DNA of 64,000 bases from Polynucleobacter sp. UK-Kesae-W10 (lineage in GTDB: Bacteria; Pseudomonadota; Gammaproteobacteria; Burkholderiales; Burkholderiaceae). A program made the translations under genes and the position numbers. The stretch spans positions 854,986 to 918,985 of the forward strand of contig NZ_JACVQB010000001.1 in assembly GCF_018881575.1 (NCBI RefSeq). The letters run 5' to 3'. The notes beneath the pieces are model-generated. The model worked only from the letters and a program-made list of their open reading frames with translations, ran no database searches and was not told the origin of the DNA. The first letter of the stretch is position 1. Each line of letters begins with the position of its first letter. Positions 42,858 to 51,269 of the stretch are shown here, piece by piece.

Positions 42858-42889
42858 GGGAATAAGGAAATCACGGATTCCTTATTCCC
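42858..42889. repeat. Perfect 12-bp inverted repeat at convergent boundary
   Basis: GGGAATAAGGAA, eight bases, TTCCTTATTCCC. It lies between the 47-residue protein gene and the exonuclease gene on the opposite strand. The stem is terminator-strength but lacks a U-tract. Confidence 0.75.
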
Positions 42890-42901
42890 TAGTAAAGGCG
42901 C

Positions 42902-43561
42902 TTATTTAGCTTCTAAGGCTTTGCGTAGATACTCAGACACATTGTCTTGGCGTAGCATCCATTGCTTGTAGTCACTGGGAACTTGGCTAATCGGCTCACC
43001 CTTGTGCTTGCCAAAAGGCATGATGGTCGGAATTCTGGCCTTCTCAGACATCTCCCAAAGTGCGTCCAAAGAAACTGGATGCAACTGATCAATAATTTTT
43101 CCAACAATCTTGGAGCAAATCCAAACGTCCGCTAAAGCACTATGGGCATTGCGTAATTGATCTCTAGCGGTGTCACGCTCAAAGTAATAGAGAAGGGCGC
43201 TTTGGGTATGGCTATCGAGTTCGGGCCAAAGGCTGCGTGCAAGGGCCAGGGTACAGATGCGTTTAACCTCAGGCTTACCAATCGCAAGCCAATCAAAATC
43301 AATATTGTGGCCAATCAGATATTTAGTGCCAGCAGGCAATCTAAAGGAGCTGCTAGCAGGGCAATTGACCAGCTCTTCATCCAGAATGTGATGTGTAGCA
43401 AGAGCGCCTAGGCTAATCGGTTTACCGGGGTTATAACGCTGTACCCAAGGGTTGCCTACTTCAAAGGGATTGAGTGAGGTGAGGTCAAGAGAAGCTGCTT
43501 CAATAATGACGGCGTCATTTTTATCGGTGGCTTCTACGTCAAAAATAATGGCTTGGGGCAT
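42902..43561 (-). CDS. DnaQ-like 3'-5' exonuclease (ExoX type with DUF3820-like tail)
   Basis: A 219-residue DEDDh-type exonuclease: IIFDVEATD (Asp8, Glu10), GHNIDFDWLAIG and HSALADVWIC (Asp and His of motif III) carry the catalytic acids. The C-terminal segment IMPFGKHKGEPISQVPSDYKQWMLRQ is a DUF3820-like module seen at the end of ExoX-like proteins. It removes nucleotides from 3' ends, probably in mismatch or recombination repair. Single gene, with an intergenic region toward ffs. Confidence 0.88.
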   Translation of the reverse strand: MPQAIIFDVEATDKNDAVIIEAASLDLTSLNPFEVGNPWVQRYNPGKPISLGALATHHILDEELVNCPASSSFRLPAGTKYLIGHNIDFDWLAIGKPEVKRICTLALARSLWPELDSHTQSALLYYFERDTARDQLRNAHSALADVWICSKIVGKIIDQLHPVSLDALWEMSEKARIPTIMPFGKHKGEPISQVPSDYKQWMLRQDNVSEYLRKALEAK

Positions 43562-43694
43562 AAGTAATTTTTCAGTTTGTATGGAGCTATTGTGCCTTGA
43601 TCATCCATTGGCTTACAGCGAAATCATCTTGCGGCCCTATGAACCAAGATCTCATCGTTCTACGCTCAATCTTTCTATAGAGGAGAGATCAGTC

Positions 43695-43826
43695 TTGCGA
43701 GTATCTATTGAGTGTTCTCATAAGCAGCTCCAACTTTTTCGCATCTCGCTAGATGCACGAACTGTTCTGGTTTTGCTGATTATTTGGTTGATTTGGGGAA
43801 TTTTCAGGATTCTGAAGATCTTCTGA
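43695..43826 (+). CDS. Possible 43-aa membrane peptide
   Basis: A TTG at 43695, with AGGAGAG at 43681-43687 well placed, opens a frame encoding LRVSIECSHKQLQ... and a single hydrophobic helix (VLVLLIIWLIWG) ending RILKIF. It is the only coding candidate in the stretch 43562-43853, which otherwise shows nothing. The low count of codons and TTG start make it uncertain. Confidence 0.35.
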   Translation: MRVSIECSHKQLQLFRISLDARTVLVLLIIWLIWGIFRILKIF

Positions 43827-43853
43827 ATCGCTGTTTTTGCTATGGGAAAGGGT

Positions 43854-43951
43854 GGATGAGCCAAACCCCCGGCACTGGCAGAAATTGGGTTTGGCTGCTT
43901 CGTTCCCGACCTGACCAGGTTATCCAACCCACCATGCGGGGAGGCCCATCC
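43854..43951 (-). ncRNA. ffs: Signal recognition particle RNA (4.5S)
   Basis: On the minus strand the sequence contains ACCTGGTCAGGTCGGGAA followed by CGAAGCAGCC, the conserved apical domain of bacterial small SRP RNA (GGAA-type tetraloop and asymmetric loop with AGCAGCC). Ends pair: GGATGGGCC near 43951-43943 with GGCTCATCC near 43862-43854, and CCCCG with CGGGG inside. It is divergent from dnaX by 31 bases, the classic ffs-dnaX arrangement. About 98 nt, the length of E. coli-type 4.5S RNA. It binds Ffh for co-translational targeting of membrane proteins. Confidence 0.93.
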
Positions 43952-43982
43952 AATTCCATTTTAGCTTGTTAGAATGTAAGAC

Positions 43983-45668
43983 ATGACAGCACTGGCATTG
44001 GCCCGCTCCTGGCGCCCCAAAACATTCTCTGAATTAGTAGGACAAGACCATGTGGTTAAGGCTTTAACCCATGCTCTAGATCAAGGTCGCCTACATCATG
44101 CTTGGCTCTTTACGGGTACCCGTGGGGTAGGTAAGACCACGATTGCCCGCATTATGGCCAAAGCACTCAATTGCACCGGAGCTGATGGTTCTGGCAAGAT
44201 GACTTCAGAGCCGTGCGGAAAATGTCCAGCCTGCATAGAAATTGATGCAGGTCGCTTTGTTGATTACATCGAGATGGACGCTGCTAGCAATCGTGGTGTT
44301 GACGATATTGCCGCTCTATTAGAGAAGGCGGCTTATGCACCCAGTAATGGTCGTTACAAGGTTTACATGATTGACGAGGTGCATATGCTCACCAATCATG
44401 CCTTTAATGCCATGCTCAAAACATTGGAAGAGCCGCCAGAGCATGTCAAATTTATCCTGGCGACGACTGATCCACAAAAGATACCTGTAACCATTTTGTC
44501 TCGTTGCTTGCAGTTCAATCTCAAGCAAATGCCGGTGCCGCTCATTGTTGAACACCTTGAAAAAGTACTCGCCGCAGAAAAAGTGGAATATGAAGTCAAT
44601 GCATTGCGTGTTCTAGCCAAAGCAGCTCAAGGCTCTATGCGTGACGCGCTATCGCTGACTGATCAAGCGATTGCCTATGCTGCTGGTAAGGTCACAGAAG
44701 AGTCTGTACGCGGTATGCTCGGCACTTTAGATGATGCTTATCTCATTCGTATTTTGGATTGCTTAATTGCTAAGGATGGCGCAAGCCTCTTAGCCGTAGC
44801 TAATGAAATGGGTGAGCGCAGCATGTCTTTCTCATTGGCATTACAAGATTTATCTAGTCTCTTGCAAAAGATTGCTGCTGCACAAGTAGTTCCCGAATCT
44901 GTTTTAGAAGATTGGCCTGAAGCAGCAGAGATTCGCCGCTTAGCGACTCAGCTCTCAAAAGAAGAGGCGCAACTCTTCTATCAAATTACGATTACTAGCC
45001 GTCCCGATTTATCACTTGCTCCAGATGAGCAAACCGGTTTTGCCATGACGCTCTTGCGCATGTTGGCTTTTCGTCCGGGCAATGGTGGTGGCGGTAGCGT
45101 AGGATCTCCAGCGCCTTCTGCACCTCCAGCGGCAAGTGCTCGCTCTGCAGCTGCTCCAGCCAATCAATCTGCTGCACCTGCCCCAAAGACAGCTCCAGCG
45201 GCAACTCAAAGCACTAGTCAAAATACTGCTCCTGCCGCAGCCTCAATAGCACCAAAGGCTGCCGCGCTAGTCGCAAGTGCTGCCGATCGTCCAGATTGGC
45301 ATGCTTTGATGCGTCAACTACCAGTGCGTGGCCTCGTTCAGCAGTTGGCGTTTCAGACAGAGTTACAAGATTGGAATGATGCGGCAGCTGGTGTGCGCGC
45401 CACGATCGTGACCCCAATGCCACAGCTTGCTTCTGAGGCATCGGTAGCTCGTCTCGCGGATGCACTGACAGCCTATTTTGGTAAGCCAGTAAAAATATTA
45501 ATTGAAAAAGGTGAGGTCGAAGGCAAGACTGTTGCTAAGGTCGATGCTCAGATTCACCAAGAGAAACGAATGAATGCAGAGCAAATGATTGCTGCTGATC
45601 CATTTATTCAACAATTAGAAAAAGAGTTTGGGGCCAAAGTAGTTGGCGGCTCCGTGAAGCCTCTCTAA
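43983..45668 (+). CDS. dnaX: DNA polymerase III subunit gamma/tau
   Basis: A 561-residue clamp-loader ATPase: Walker A GTRGVGKT (45-52), zinc site Cys64, Cys78, Cys81, Cys84, Walker B IDEVHML, SRC motif TILSRCLQF. An Ala/Pro-rich linker of about 80 residues (about 370-440) leads to a C-terminal tau domain that contacts the polymerase alpha subunit. No A6G-type slippery site was recognised at the domain border. The gene leads an operon dnaX-ybaB-recR (45 and 29-base gaps). Confidence 0.95.
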   Translation: MTALALARSWRPKTFSELVGQDHVVKALTHALDQGRLHHAWLFTGTRGVGKTTIARIMAKALNCTGADGSGKMTSEPCGKCPACIEIDAGRFVDYIEMDAASNRGVDDIAALLEKAAYAPSNGRYKVYMIDEVHMLTNHAFNAMLKTLEEPPEHVKFILATTDPQKIPVTILSRCLQFNLKQMPVPLIVEHLEKVLAAEKVEYEVNALRVLAKAAQGSMRDALSLTDQAIAYAAGKVTEESVRGMLGTLDDAYLIRILDCLIAKDGASLLAVANEMGERSMSFSLALQDLSSLLQKIAAAQVVPESVLEDWPEAAEIRRLATQLSKEEAQLFYQITITSRPDLSLAPDEQTGFAMTLLRMLAFRPGNGGGGSVGSPAPSAPPAASARSAAAPANQSAAPAPKTAPAATQSTSQNTAPAAASIAPKAAALVASAADRPDWHALMRQLPVRGLVQQLAFQTELQDWNDAAAGVRATIVTPMPQLASEASVARLADALTAYFGKPVKILIEKGEVEGKTVAKVDAQIHQEKRMNAEQMIAADPFIQQLEKEFGAKVVGGSVKPL

Positions 45669-45713
45669 TTGTATGCAAGTTAAATAGTTCTTCGTTATTA
45701 AGGAAAAGAAGCG

Positions 45714-46037
45714 ATGATGAAAGGTGGACTTGCTGGCCTCATGAAACAGGCTCAGCAGATGCAAGAGAAAATGAAATTGGCGCAAGAGCAATTGGCTGCG
45801 CTAGAGGTTACAGGTCAAGCTGCTGGCGGCTTGGTGAAGGTAACCGTCTCTGGTAAATACGAACTCAAGCGCGTACAAATTGATCCAGGCGCGATGGATG
45901 ATCGCGAGATGTTAGAAGACCTGATCGTGACTGCCTATACCGAAGCTTTTAAACAAGTGGAAGCAGCTAGCGGTCAATTGATGTCTGGCGCTACTGCTGG
46001 TATGCCAATGCCTCCGGGCTTCAAGCTGCCTTTCTGA
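45714..46037 (+). CDS. ybaB: YbaB/EbfC nucleoid-associated protein
   Basis: A 107-residue protein of exact family length: [19 protein letters not shown], then [32 protein letters not shown] and PPGFKLPF at the end. A DNA-binding dimer. It sits between dnaX and recR, the conserved location. Confidence 0.95.
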   Translation: MMKGGLAGLMKQAQQMQEKMKLAQEQLAALEVTGQAAGGLVKVTVSGKYELKRVQIDPGAMDDREMLEDLIVTAYTEAFKQVEAASGQLMSGATAGMPMPPGFKLPF

Positions 46038-46066
46038 TTCCTATTCTTACCGAACCGCTGAACTAA

Positions 46067-46681
46067 ATGGCACGTCACGAAGCCCCACAAGATGCGCTTG
46101 GTCGTTTGATCGAGGCGTTGCGTGTATTGCCTGGAGTGGGTCCGAAGTCTGCTCAGCGGATGGCATTCTATTTGTTGCAACATGATCGTAATGGCGCAGC
46201 GGTCTTGGCGCAGTCTTTGGGGGAGGCGGTAGAGACTGTTGGCCATTGCGTGCGCTGCAATACCTTTTCAGAAACACAGATTTGCAGCACCTGTTCTGAT
46301 GATCGTCGCGATCCTTCCTTGCTCTGTATTGTGGAGACGCCAGCAGATCAAGTCATGGTTGAGCAAACCTTGAGCTTTAAAGGCAATTACTTTGTATTGA
46401 TGGGCCGTATCTCACCACTCGATGGCATGGGCCCTAATGAGATTCACTTTGACCGTTTGCTGACTCGTATTGAGAGTCCCGATACTGGCGTACCTATTCG
46501 GGAGGTGGTACTAGCCACCAACTTCACCAGCGAAGGTGAGGCAACAGCCCACTATATTGGCGAGGTACTCAAAGCTAAAGGCATTAAGGTCACACGTATT
46601 GCGCGTGGTATTCCCGTTGGCGGTGAGCTGGAGTATGTCGATGCCGGCACGCTTGCACGCGCTTTAATGGATCGTCGCTAA
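46067..46681 (+). CDS. recR: Recombination mediator RecR
   Basis: A 204-residue protein: HhH ([17 protein letters not shown]), Cys4 zinc site at Cys61, Cys64, Cys73 and Cys76, Toprim domain with [14 protein letters not shown] and [15 protein letters not shown], and a C-terminal [18 protein letters not shown]. It loads RecA with RecFO on gapped DNA. Last gene of the dnaX operon. About 210 bases of non-coding DNA follow. Confidence 0.96.
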   Translation: MARHEAPQDALGRLIEALRVLPGVGPKSAQRMAFYLLQHDRNGAAVLAQSLGEAVETVGHCVRCNTFSETQICSTCSDDRRDPSLLCIVETPADQVMVEQTLSFKGNYFVLMGRISPLDGMGPNEIHFDRLLTRIESPDTGVPIREVVLATNFTSEGEATAHYIGEVLKAKGIKVTRIARGIPVGGELEYVDAGTLARALMDRR

Positions 46682-46849
46682 TTAACTTCAGTTGTTTTTG
46701 AGGTACAGGCACGTGTCGAATCAGCGTCCCTTTGTCATCCATGCGACATAAATACTAGGTAAATTGCTCTCTTTTGGGGATAATTTGGTCTACGCCACCC
46801 CCTAGGCTTCAATCCTAGGCTGTGAGTCGCTGAATTTTTCCATCAATCA

Positions 46850-46876
46850 GCTACCTTTTGCTATTAGCCAGGTAGC
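46850..46876 (+). promoter_or_regulatory. Leader hairpin upstream of the second OprB-type porin
   Basis: GCTACCT, 13-base loop, AGGTAGC ends 17 bases before the porin ATG at 46894, so it would be in the 5' leader of the porin mRNA. A pair of CCTAGG palindromes lies just upstream (46799-46819). A ribosome-access control element is possible, but no known family was recognised. Confidence 0.35.
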
Positions 46877-46893
46877 CCAATCAGAAATCGTGA

Positions 46894-48297
46894 ATGACCC
46901 GCAAGCTTTTGCTCATTCTCCTGTTAAGTTTGTCCACTGCTTCTGCCTTTGCGCAGAGGGCAGGCTCGGGTGCCGACCAAATCGAGAGTTTTGCTGCTCC
47001 GATTGAAGGTCTGCCAACTGAGGGTGAGATCTTGGGTTTGCCAGTAAATATTCACGGTCAAACCACTTACATCAATCAGCGTTATAACAATTTCACTTCC
47101 TCTTATGCAGGTCAAAATAGTTTGAATGCACAGAGGTCGATGAGTTATACCTGGACTGGCACTTTATTTTTTGGTGCACGTCTTGCGCCCAATACCGATA
47201 TTTATTTCAACCCAGAAGTAGTTTCTGGCGTGCCATTTTCTGGTTTAGTTGGTTTAGGCGGCTTTACTAACGGTGAAGCAACTAAAGCCGCAGGTGCGCA
47301 AGCTAAATTTTATTCTGCACGCGCCTTTGTGCGTCAGACCATCAATCAAGAAGGCGAAAAAGTTGTTCTTGAAAATGAAGCCAATCAAATTACTCAAACA
47401 GTGAGCAGTAATCGTGTAGTTGTTACTGCTGGTCAGTTTTCTACTTTGGATATTTTTGACGATAGCCGTTACGCAAAAGACCCTCGTATTCAGTTCATGA
47501 ACTGGGGCAATATGACCTATCTGGCATATGACTATGCTGCCGATGCACGCGGCTACAGTACTGGCCTGGCGGGGGAGTGGTACCTGAGTAATTGGGTGCT
47601 AAGGGCTTCACGCATGCTAGCACCAAAGACGCCGAATGGCTTAGACCTTAATTGGCAAGTATTTAACGCTTACGGCGATCAGTTTGAGATAGAGCGCCAA
47701 CATGCTATTGGCGACTTACCGGGTAAGGTGAGCATCTTGGCCTATCGCAACAAAATGATTTTGGCGCGTTTTCAGGATGCAACCAATTACGTGATTGCTA
47801 ATAATGCTCAAGGAACGCAAGCTATCAATAATGTGCGTACGAACTATCAATACAAAACTGGTATTGGCATCAATGGTGAGCAGGCTTTGACTAAAGACCT
47901 TGGTATTTATGGCCGCGCCTTTACTTCAGATGGTCACACAGAAACCATGTCATTCACAGAAGCAGATAACTCTGTATCTGTTGGTATGAGTTTGAATGGC
48001 ACTGGCTGGAAACGTGCGAGCGATACGATCGGTATTTCGATGATGCAAAACGGTTTATCAAGCTATCGCAAAAATTATTTGCAAAGTGGGGGCGTTTCGT
48101 ATTTCATTGGTGACTATGCTGGTCCTGGCCAGGCAATTTCCTATCGTCCAGAGAGGATCGGGGAGGTCTATTACAACGCCATGGTCGTGAAGAATGTCCT
48201 TCTCGGAGTGAACTTTCAGCACATTAATAATCCGGCCTATAACTCAGCCCGCGGGCCAGTAAATATCGCCTCTTTTAGGATTCATGCTGAGTTTTAG
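46894..48297 (+). CDS. OprB-family outer-membrane porin, upstream of CzcCBA-type efflux genes
   Basis: A 467-residue porin: signal peptide (cleavage near AFA, residue 20), then a beta barrel with LFFGARLAPNTDIYFNPE, FSGLVGLGGFTNGE, DPRIQFMNWGNM, NPAYNSARGPVN, ending SFRIHAEF. It is a paralogue of the minus-strand porin near 3.9-5.4 kb over its whole length. OprB-family porins are named for glucose uptake, but the neighbouring metal efflux genes (gap 185 bases) and the iron genes beside the other copy argue for a metal or metabolite role here (inference). Confidence 0.82.
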   Translation: MTRKLLLILLLSLSTASAFAQRAGSGADQIESFAAPIEGLPTEGEILGLPVNIHGQTTYINQRYNNFTSSYAGQNSLNAQRSMSYTWTGTLFFGARLAPNTDIYFNPEVVSGVPFSGLVGLGGFTNGEATKAAGAQAKFYSARAFVRQTINQEGEKVVLENEANQITQTVSSNRVVVTAGQFSTLDIFDDSRYAKDPRIQFMNWGNMTYLAYDYAADARGYSTGLAGEWYLSNWVLRASRMLAPKTPNGLDLNWQVFNAYGDQFEIERQHAIGDLPGKVSILAYRNKMILARFQDATNYVIANNAQGTQAINNVRTNYQYKTGIGINGEQALTKDLGIYGRAFTSDGHTETMSFTEADNSVSVGMSLNGTGWKRASDTIGISMMQNGLSSYRKNYLQSGGVSYFIGDYAGPGQAISYRPERIGEVYYNAMVVKNVLLGVNFQHINNPAYNSARGPVNIASFRIHAEF

Positions 48298-48482
48298 GGC
48301 TTTGGCGCCCAGAGGCGACAATTATTATCTTTAGAATCAATGAGATAGCAATTGTCAATAATTCGACATTTACGTTTTCTACCCTATAATCCCTTAAACC
48401 CCCTGAAACGGGCGATCTATTGATCAAAACTGGCATCAGGGGCTATAAAAACAGCATTTCATTGATTTAGAGGCAGCCGCTT

Positions 48483-50000
48483 TTGTTCCTTCTCGGCATA
48501 CGCAAAATTAGCGCAGTACTGACAGTCAAAAGAGTCGCTGTTGCTCTCTACGCCCCTTTATTTTCTGCTGTAGTGTTTGCTCAATCGTCTGATGTGCCAC
48601 CAGCGAGCGTTACTGTTCAGGGTGGCGACGTCTCTTTATCTGCGCCGCCTTCCATTGGCGCACAACTCAGCTCTCAAGAAAAACCTTCCAAGGCGGCTGA
48701 ATTATTTGCGCCGGTAACGAAGGCAAATACGCCAAAAAATTATGTGAAGAGTGCGCCATCTGGTCCGGTTGAAATGGATCTACGTCAACTATGGAGTGAG
48801 TTAAAGGCAAATAATCCGCAGCTGGCTTCTCTGCGTGAGTCATATTTATCTGCCAAAGCTACAGTGCCTCAGATTGCTGCTCCGGCAAACCCACAGGTTG
48901 GCTTAGTGTGGTCCGGTATGCCAGTGAATTCTCCTTTTGCTCTGGGTGGTGCTAATGCACCGTCGCAGCAATATCCAGGTGGAATCAGTAGTAATAACTC
49001 GGTATCGATTGCGCAACCCTTTCAGTTTCCCGGTAAGAAAAGTTTGGCAGCCGATATTGCCGATACCAATGCAGAGACATTGCTGGCACAAACAGAGTCT
49101 ACGTATCTACAGTTAGGTGCACAGCTTTCTACGCTGTACTACAGTGCGCTGGCCTCGCAAAAGCAATTGCAAGTCTTAAAAGAGTCTGTCATTCGTTTGG
49201 AAATGATTAAGAACGTGGCAAAGGCGCGCTACTCGAATAATGCAGCGGCGTATGTGGAGTATCTCAATGCGCAGGTGGCTCAAAGCGCTGCCGAAGCTGA
49301 TCAATTTAATTTAGAGCGTCAGTTAGAGGTTGCGATTAAAAATATCAACACTCTCGTAGGTCGCCACTCCAGAGAGAAGCTGATTTTGAAGGGTGATGTA
49401 CGCCGCTCAATGAACTCTGTTCCGACATTGGTTGAGCTGGAGGATTATGCGGAGTCTAGTCACCCAAGCTTGAAGGGCTCTGCACTGCAGTTAGATGCTG
49501 CACGCAAGGGTGTCACTTTGGCCAAGAAAGCGTACTTACCAGATTTTCAGGTGATTGGCTCTTCATACACTCCACGTGGACCATTTTCTGCAAACAACGG
49601 CGCATTGTTTTATCAATTTGAATTAGATCTCATTATTCCTTTGTATTTCTTCACCAAGGAGAAATACGGAGTAGAGCAAGCGCAGCGCAATCAGGCTGCT
49701 GCCGAAGCGAGTGATATTTCTAACCGCCAACAAGTGGTCTTGGCGGTGAATTCTGCTTACGCCAGCTATCAGCAAGCCAAAACTGCAGCAACTTTCTTGA
49801 AAGATCGCCAAGTGCCACAAGCGGATGCGGCCTATAAAGTAGGCTTAGTTCAATACTCTAACAATGGTCAGGGCTTCAATGATTTATTAACTGCCCAAAC
49901 GCAGTTACGTAACTTGGAGGTGCAATTGGCTTTGGCAGAAGCAAATCTCCTACAAGCTCAAGCAGTATTGTTGGTGACTGCTGGTAAAGAACCTTTCTAA
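48483..50000 (+). CDS. TolC-family outer-membrane factor (CzcC-like)
   Basis: A 505-residue outer-membrane efflux protein. TTG start at 48483 with AGAGG 10 bases upstream, signal peptide (cleavage VFA near 33). A long Ser/Ala/Pro-rich spacer precedes the helical barrel domain (ELKANNPQLASLRESYLSAKA, QKQLQVLKESVIRLEMIKNVAKARYSNN), repeated twice as in CzcC. It is the first gene of an RND efflux operon whose next gene begins 9 bases after the stop. Exports metal ions through the outer membrane. Confidence 0.85.
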   Translation: MFLLGIRKISAVLTVKRVAVALYAPLFSAVVFAQSSDVPPASVTVQGGDVSLSAPPSIGAQLSSQEKPSKAAELFAPVTKANTPKNYVKSAPSGPVEMDLRQLWSELKANNPQLASLRESYLSAKATVPQIAAPANPQVGLVWSGMPVNSPFALGGANAPSQQYPGGISSNNSVSIAQPFQFPGKKSLAADIADTNAETLLAQTESTYLQLGAQLSTLYYSALASQKQLQVLKESVIRLEMIKNVAKARYSNNAAAYVEYLNAQVAQSAAEADQFNLERQLEVAIKNINTLVGRHSREKLILKGDVRRSMNSVPTLVELEDYAESSHPSLKGSALQLDAARKGVTLAKKAYLPDFQVIGSSYTPRGPFSANNGALFYQFELDLIIPLYFFTKEKYGVEQAQRNQAAAEASDISNRQQVVLAVNSAYASYQQAKTAATFLKDRQVPQADAAYKVGLVQYSNNGQGFNDLLTAQTQLRNLEVQLALAEANLLQAQAVLLVTAGKEPF

Positions 50001-50009
50001 GGAGTTGTT

Positions 50010-51269
50010 TTGAAGGACAAGTTAAAAACCATCCTACAGCGAGCTTCTGCAGAAGTTCAGAAGTTAAAAGAGAAGTTTGCTGCCCGTATTGCAGCCAATA
50101 CGAACGAGATTCATCGCTCCTACTGGGCGCTTCCACCAGAGACGCGTGCACGTCTGCGCTTGGTTATTATTTGTGTATCTATTTTGATGCTCGGCATTGT
50201 GATTGGATTGTTTGTAAACGTAAATCGTCCAGTGAAGTTTGATAAAACTGCTAAAACTTTGACGATTGAAAATACCGGCGCAATGGAGTTGAAGTTACCT
50301 GGAGTTGAGCTCAATCCCAATATCTACATTTTCCAAGATGCAGTAGTGGTAACGGTTCCAGTGGACTTAAAGGTTCCTGGCCGCTTGGCATTTAATGCCG
50401 AAAAATCGAAGGTGCTCTCCGCAAGAGCCCCTGGTCGCGTAGAGCGGATCTATGCGTTTGATGGTGCACAAGTTGAAGTGGGATCCCCAATCATCGAGCT
50501 CTACAGTCCTGAGTTCTTGTCCGCACAACAAGAGTACTTACTGTCTTCCAAAACAGCCAAAGTGCTTGAGTCAAATAAAACCATGAGTGATTTGCTAGGT
50601 GATGCGCAAATTACTCAGCAAGCGGCCGCCAATCGTATGCGTAACTTGGGTGCCAGCGAGGGAGATATCAAGTCTTTGGAGAAAAATGGCAAAACCCAAT
50701 ACAACCTTATCATGCGCTCACCGCTACAAGGTGTCGTGGTAAAGCGTTCAGTAGATCCAGGCTCCATTGTGAATGCGGGTGATGTCTTGGCTACCTTGGC
50801 AAATCCCAAAGAGCTCTGGTTCTTGGGAAATGTTTTCGAGCAAGATATTCGGAAGATTCAAAAGGGGCAAACCATGGTCCTGCGTTCTGAGTCTTATCCA
50901 GATAAAGAATTCGTAGCGACAGCCAACTATATTGCCCCAACGATTGATCCTGAGACGCATGCCTTATTGATTCGTTGTGATGTGGAGAACCCAGAGGGAC
51001 TCTTGCGTCCAGACATGTATGTCAGCGCACGCCTCAAAACTGGTGATGCTGAAGCGGTTGTCGTTCCGCAGTCTGCGATTGTGCGTGTACGTGAGATGCG
51101 TTATGTCATTATCAAAACCGGTAAAGATAGCTATCGTCGCTTTGCAGTGAAGGGCTATGACCTGGACGGCAAGCGTTTTGCAGTTACTGAAGGTTTAGAG
51201 CCTGGCATGAAGGTCTTAACGGATGGCGCGGTCTTGTTGAATGACCGTTTTGCCAAGCAGGAGGAATAA
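50010..51269 (+). CDS. RND periplasmic adaptor (CzcB/CusB-like)
   Basis: A 419-residue membrane fusion protein with TTG start at 50010 preceded by AAGGAG. It has a cytoplasmic N-terminal coiled tail, one membrane helix about residues 45-70 (LRLVIICVSILMLGIVIGLF), a biotinyl-lipoyl half (ARAPGRVERIYAFDGAQVEVGSPII), an alpha-helical hairpin, a beta barrel half (MRSPLQGVVVKRSVDPGSIV) and VVPQSAIVRV. HME-RND adaptors link the pump to the TolC factor. It ends one base before the pump TTG. Confidence 0.9.
   Translation: MKDKLKTILQRASAEVQKLKEKFAARIAANTNEIHRSYWALPPETRARLRLVIICVSILMLGIVIGLFVNVNRPVKFDKTAKTLTIENTGAMELKLPGVELNPNIYIFQDAVVVTVPVDLKVPGRLAFNAEKSKVLSARAPGRVERIYAFDGAQVEVGSPIIELYSPEFLSAQQEYLLSSKTAKVLESNKTMSDLLGDAQITQQAAANRMRNLGASEGDIKSLEKNGKTQYNLIMRSPLQGVVVKRSVDPGSIVNAGDVLATLANPKELWFLGNVFEQDIRKIQKGQTMVLRSESYPDKEFVATANYIAPTIDPETHALLIRCDVENPEGLLRPDMYVSARLKTGDAEAVVVPQSAIVRVREMRYVIIKTGKDSYRRFAVKGYDLDGKRFAVTEGLEPGMKVLTDGAVLLNDRFAKQEE

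Noticed and set aside
43452..43694. Open plus-strand frame across the DnaQ-like gene and beyond
   Set aside because: Most of it is antisense to the exonuclease, with no ribosome site; only the last 43 codons are kept as a possible gene.
48340..48375. Possible Fur/Zur box (GAGATAGCAATTGTC) before the efflux operon
   Set aside because: Half-sites are not symmetric enough to match either consensus.
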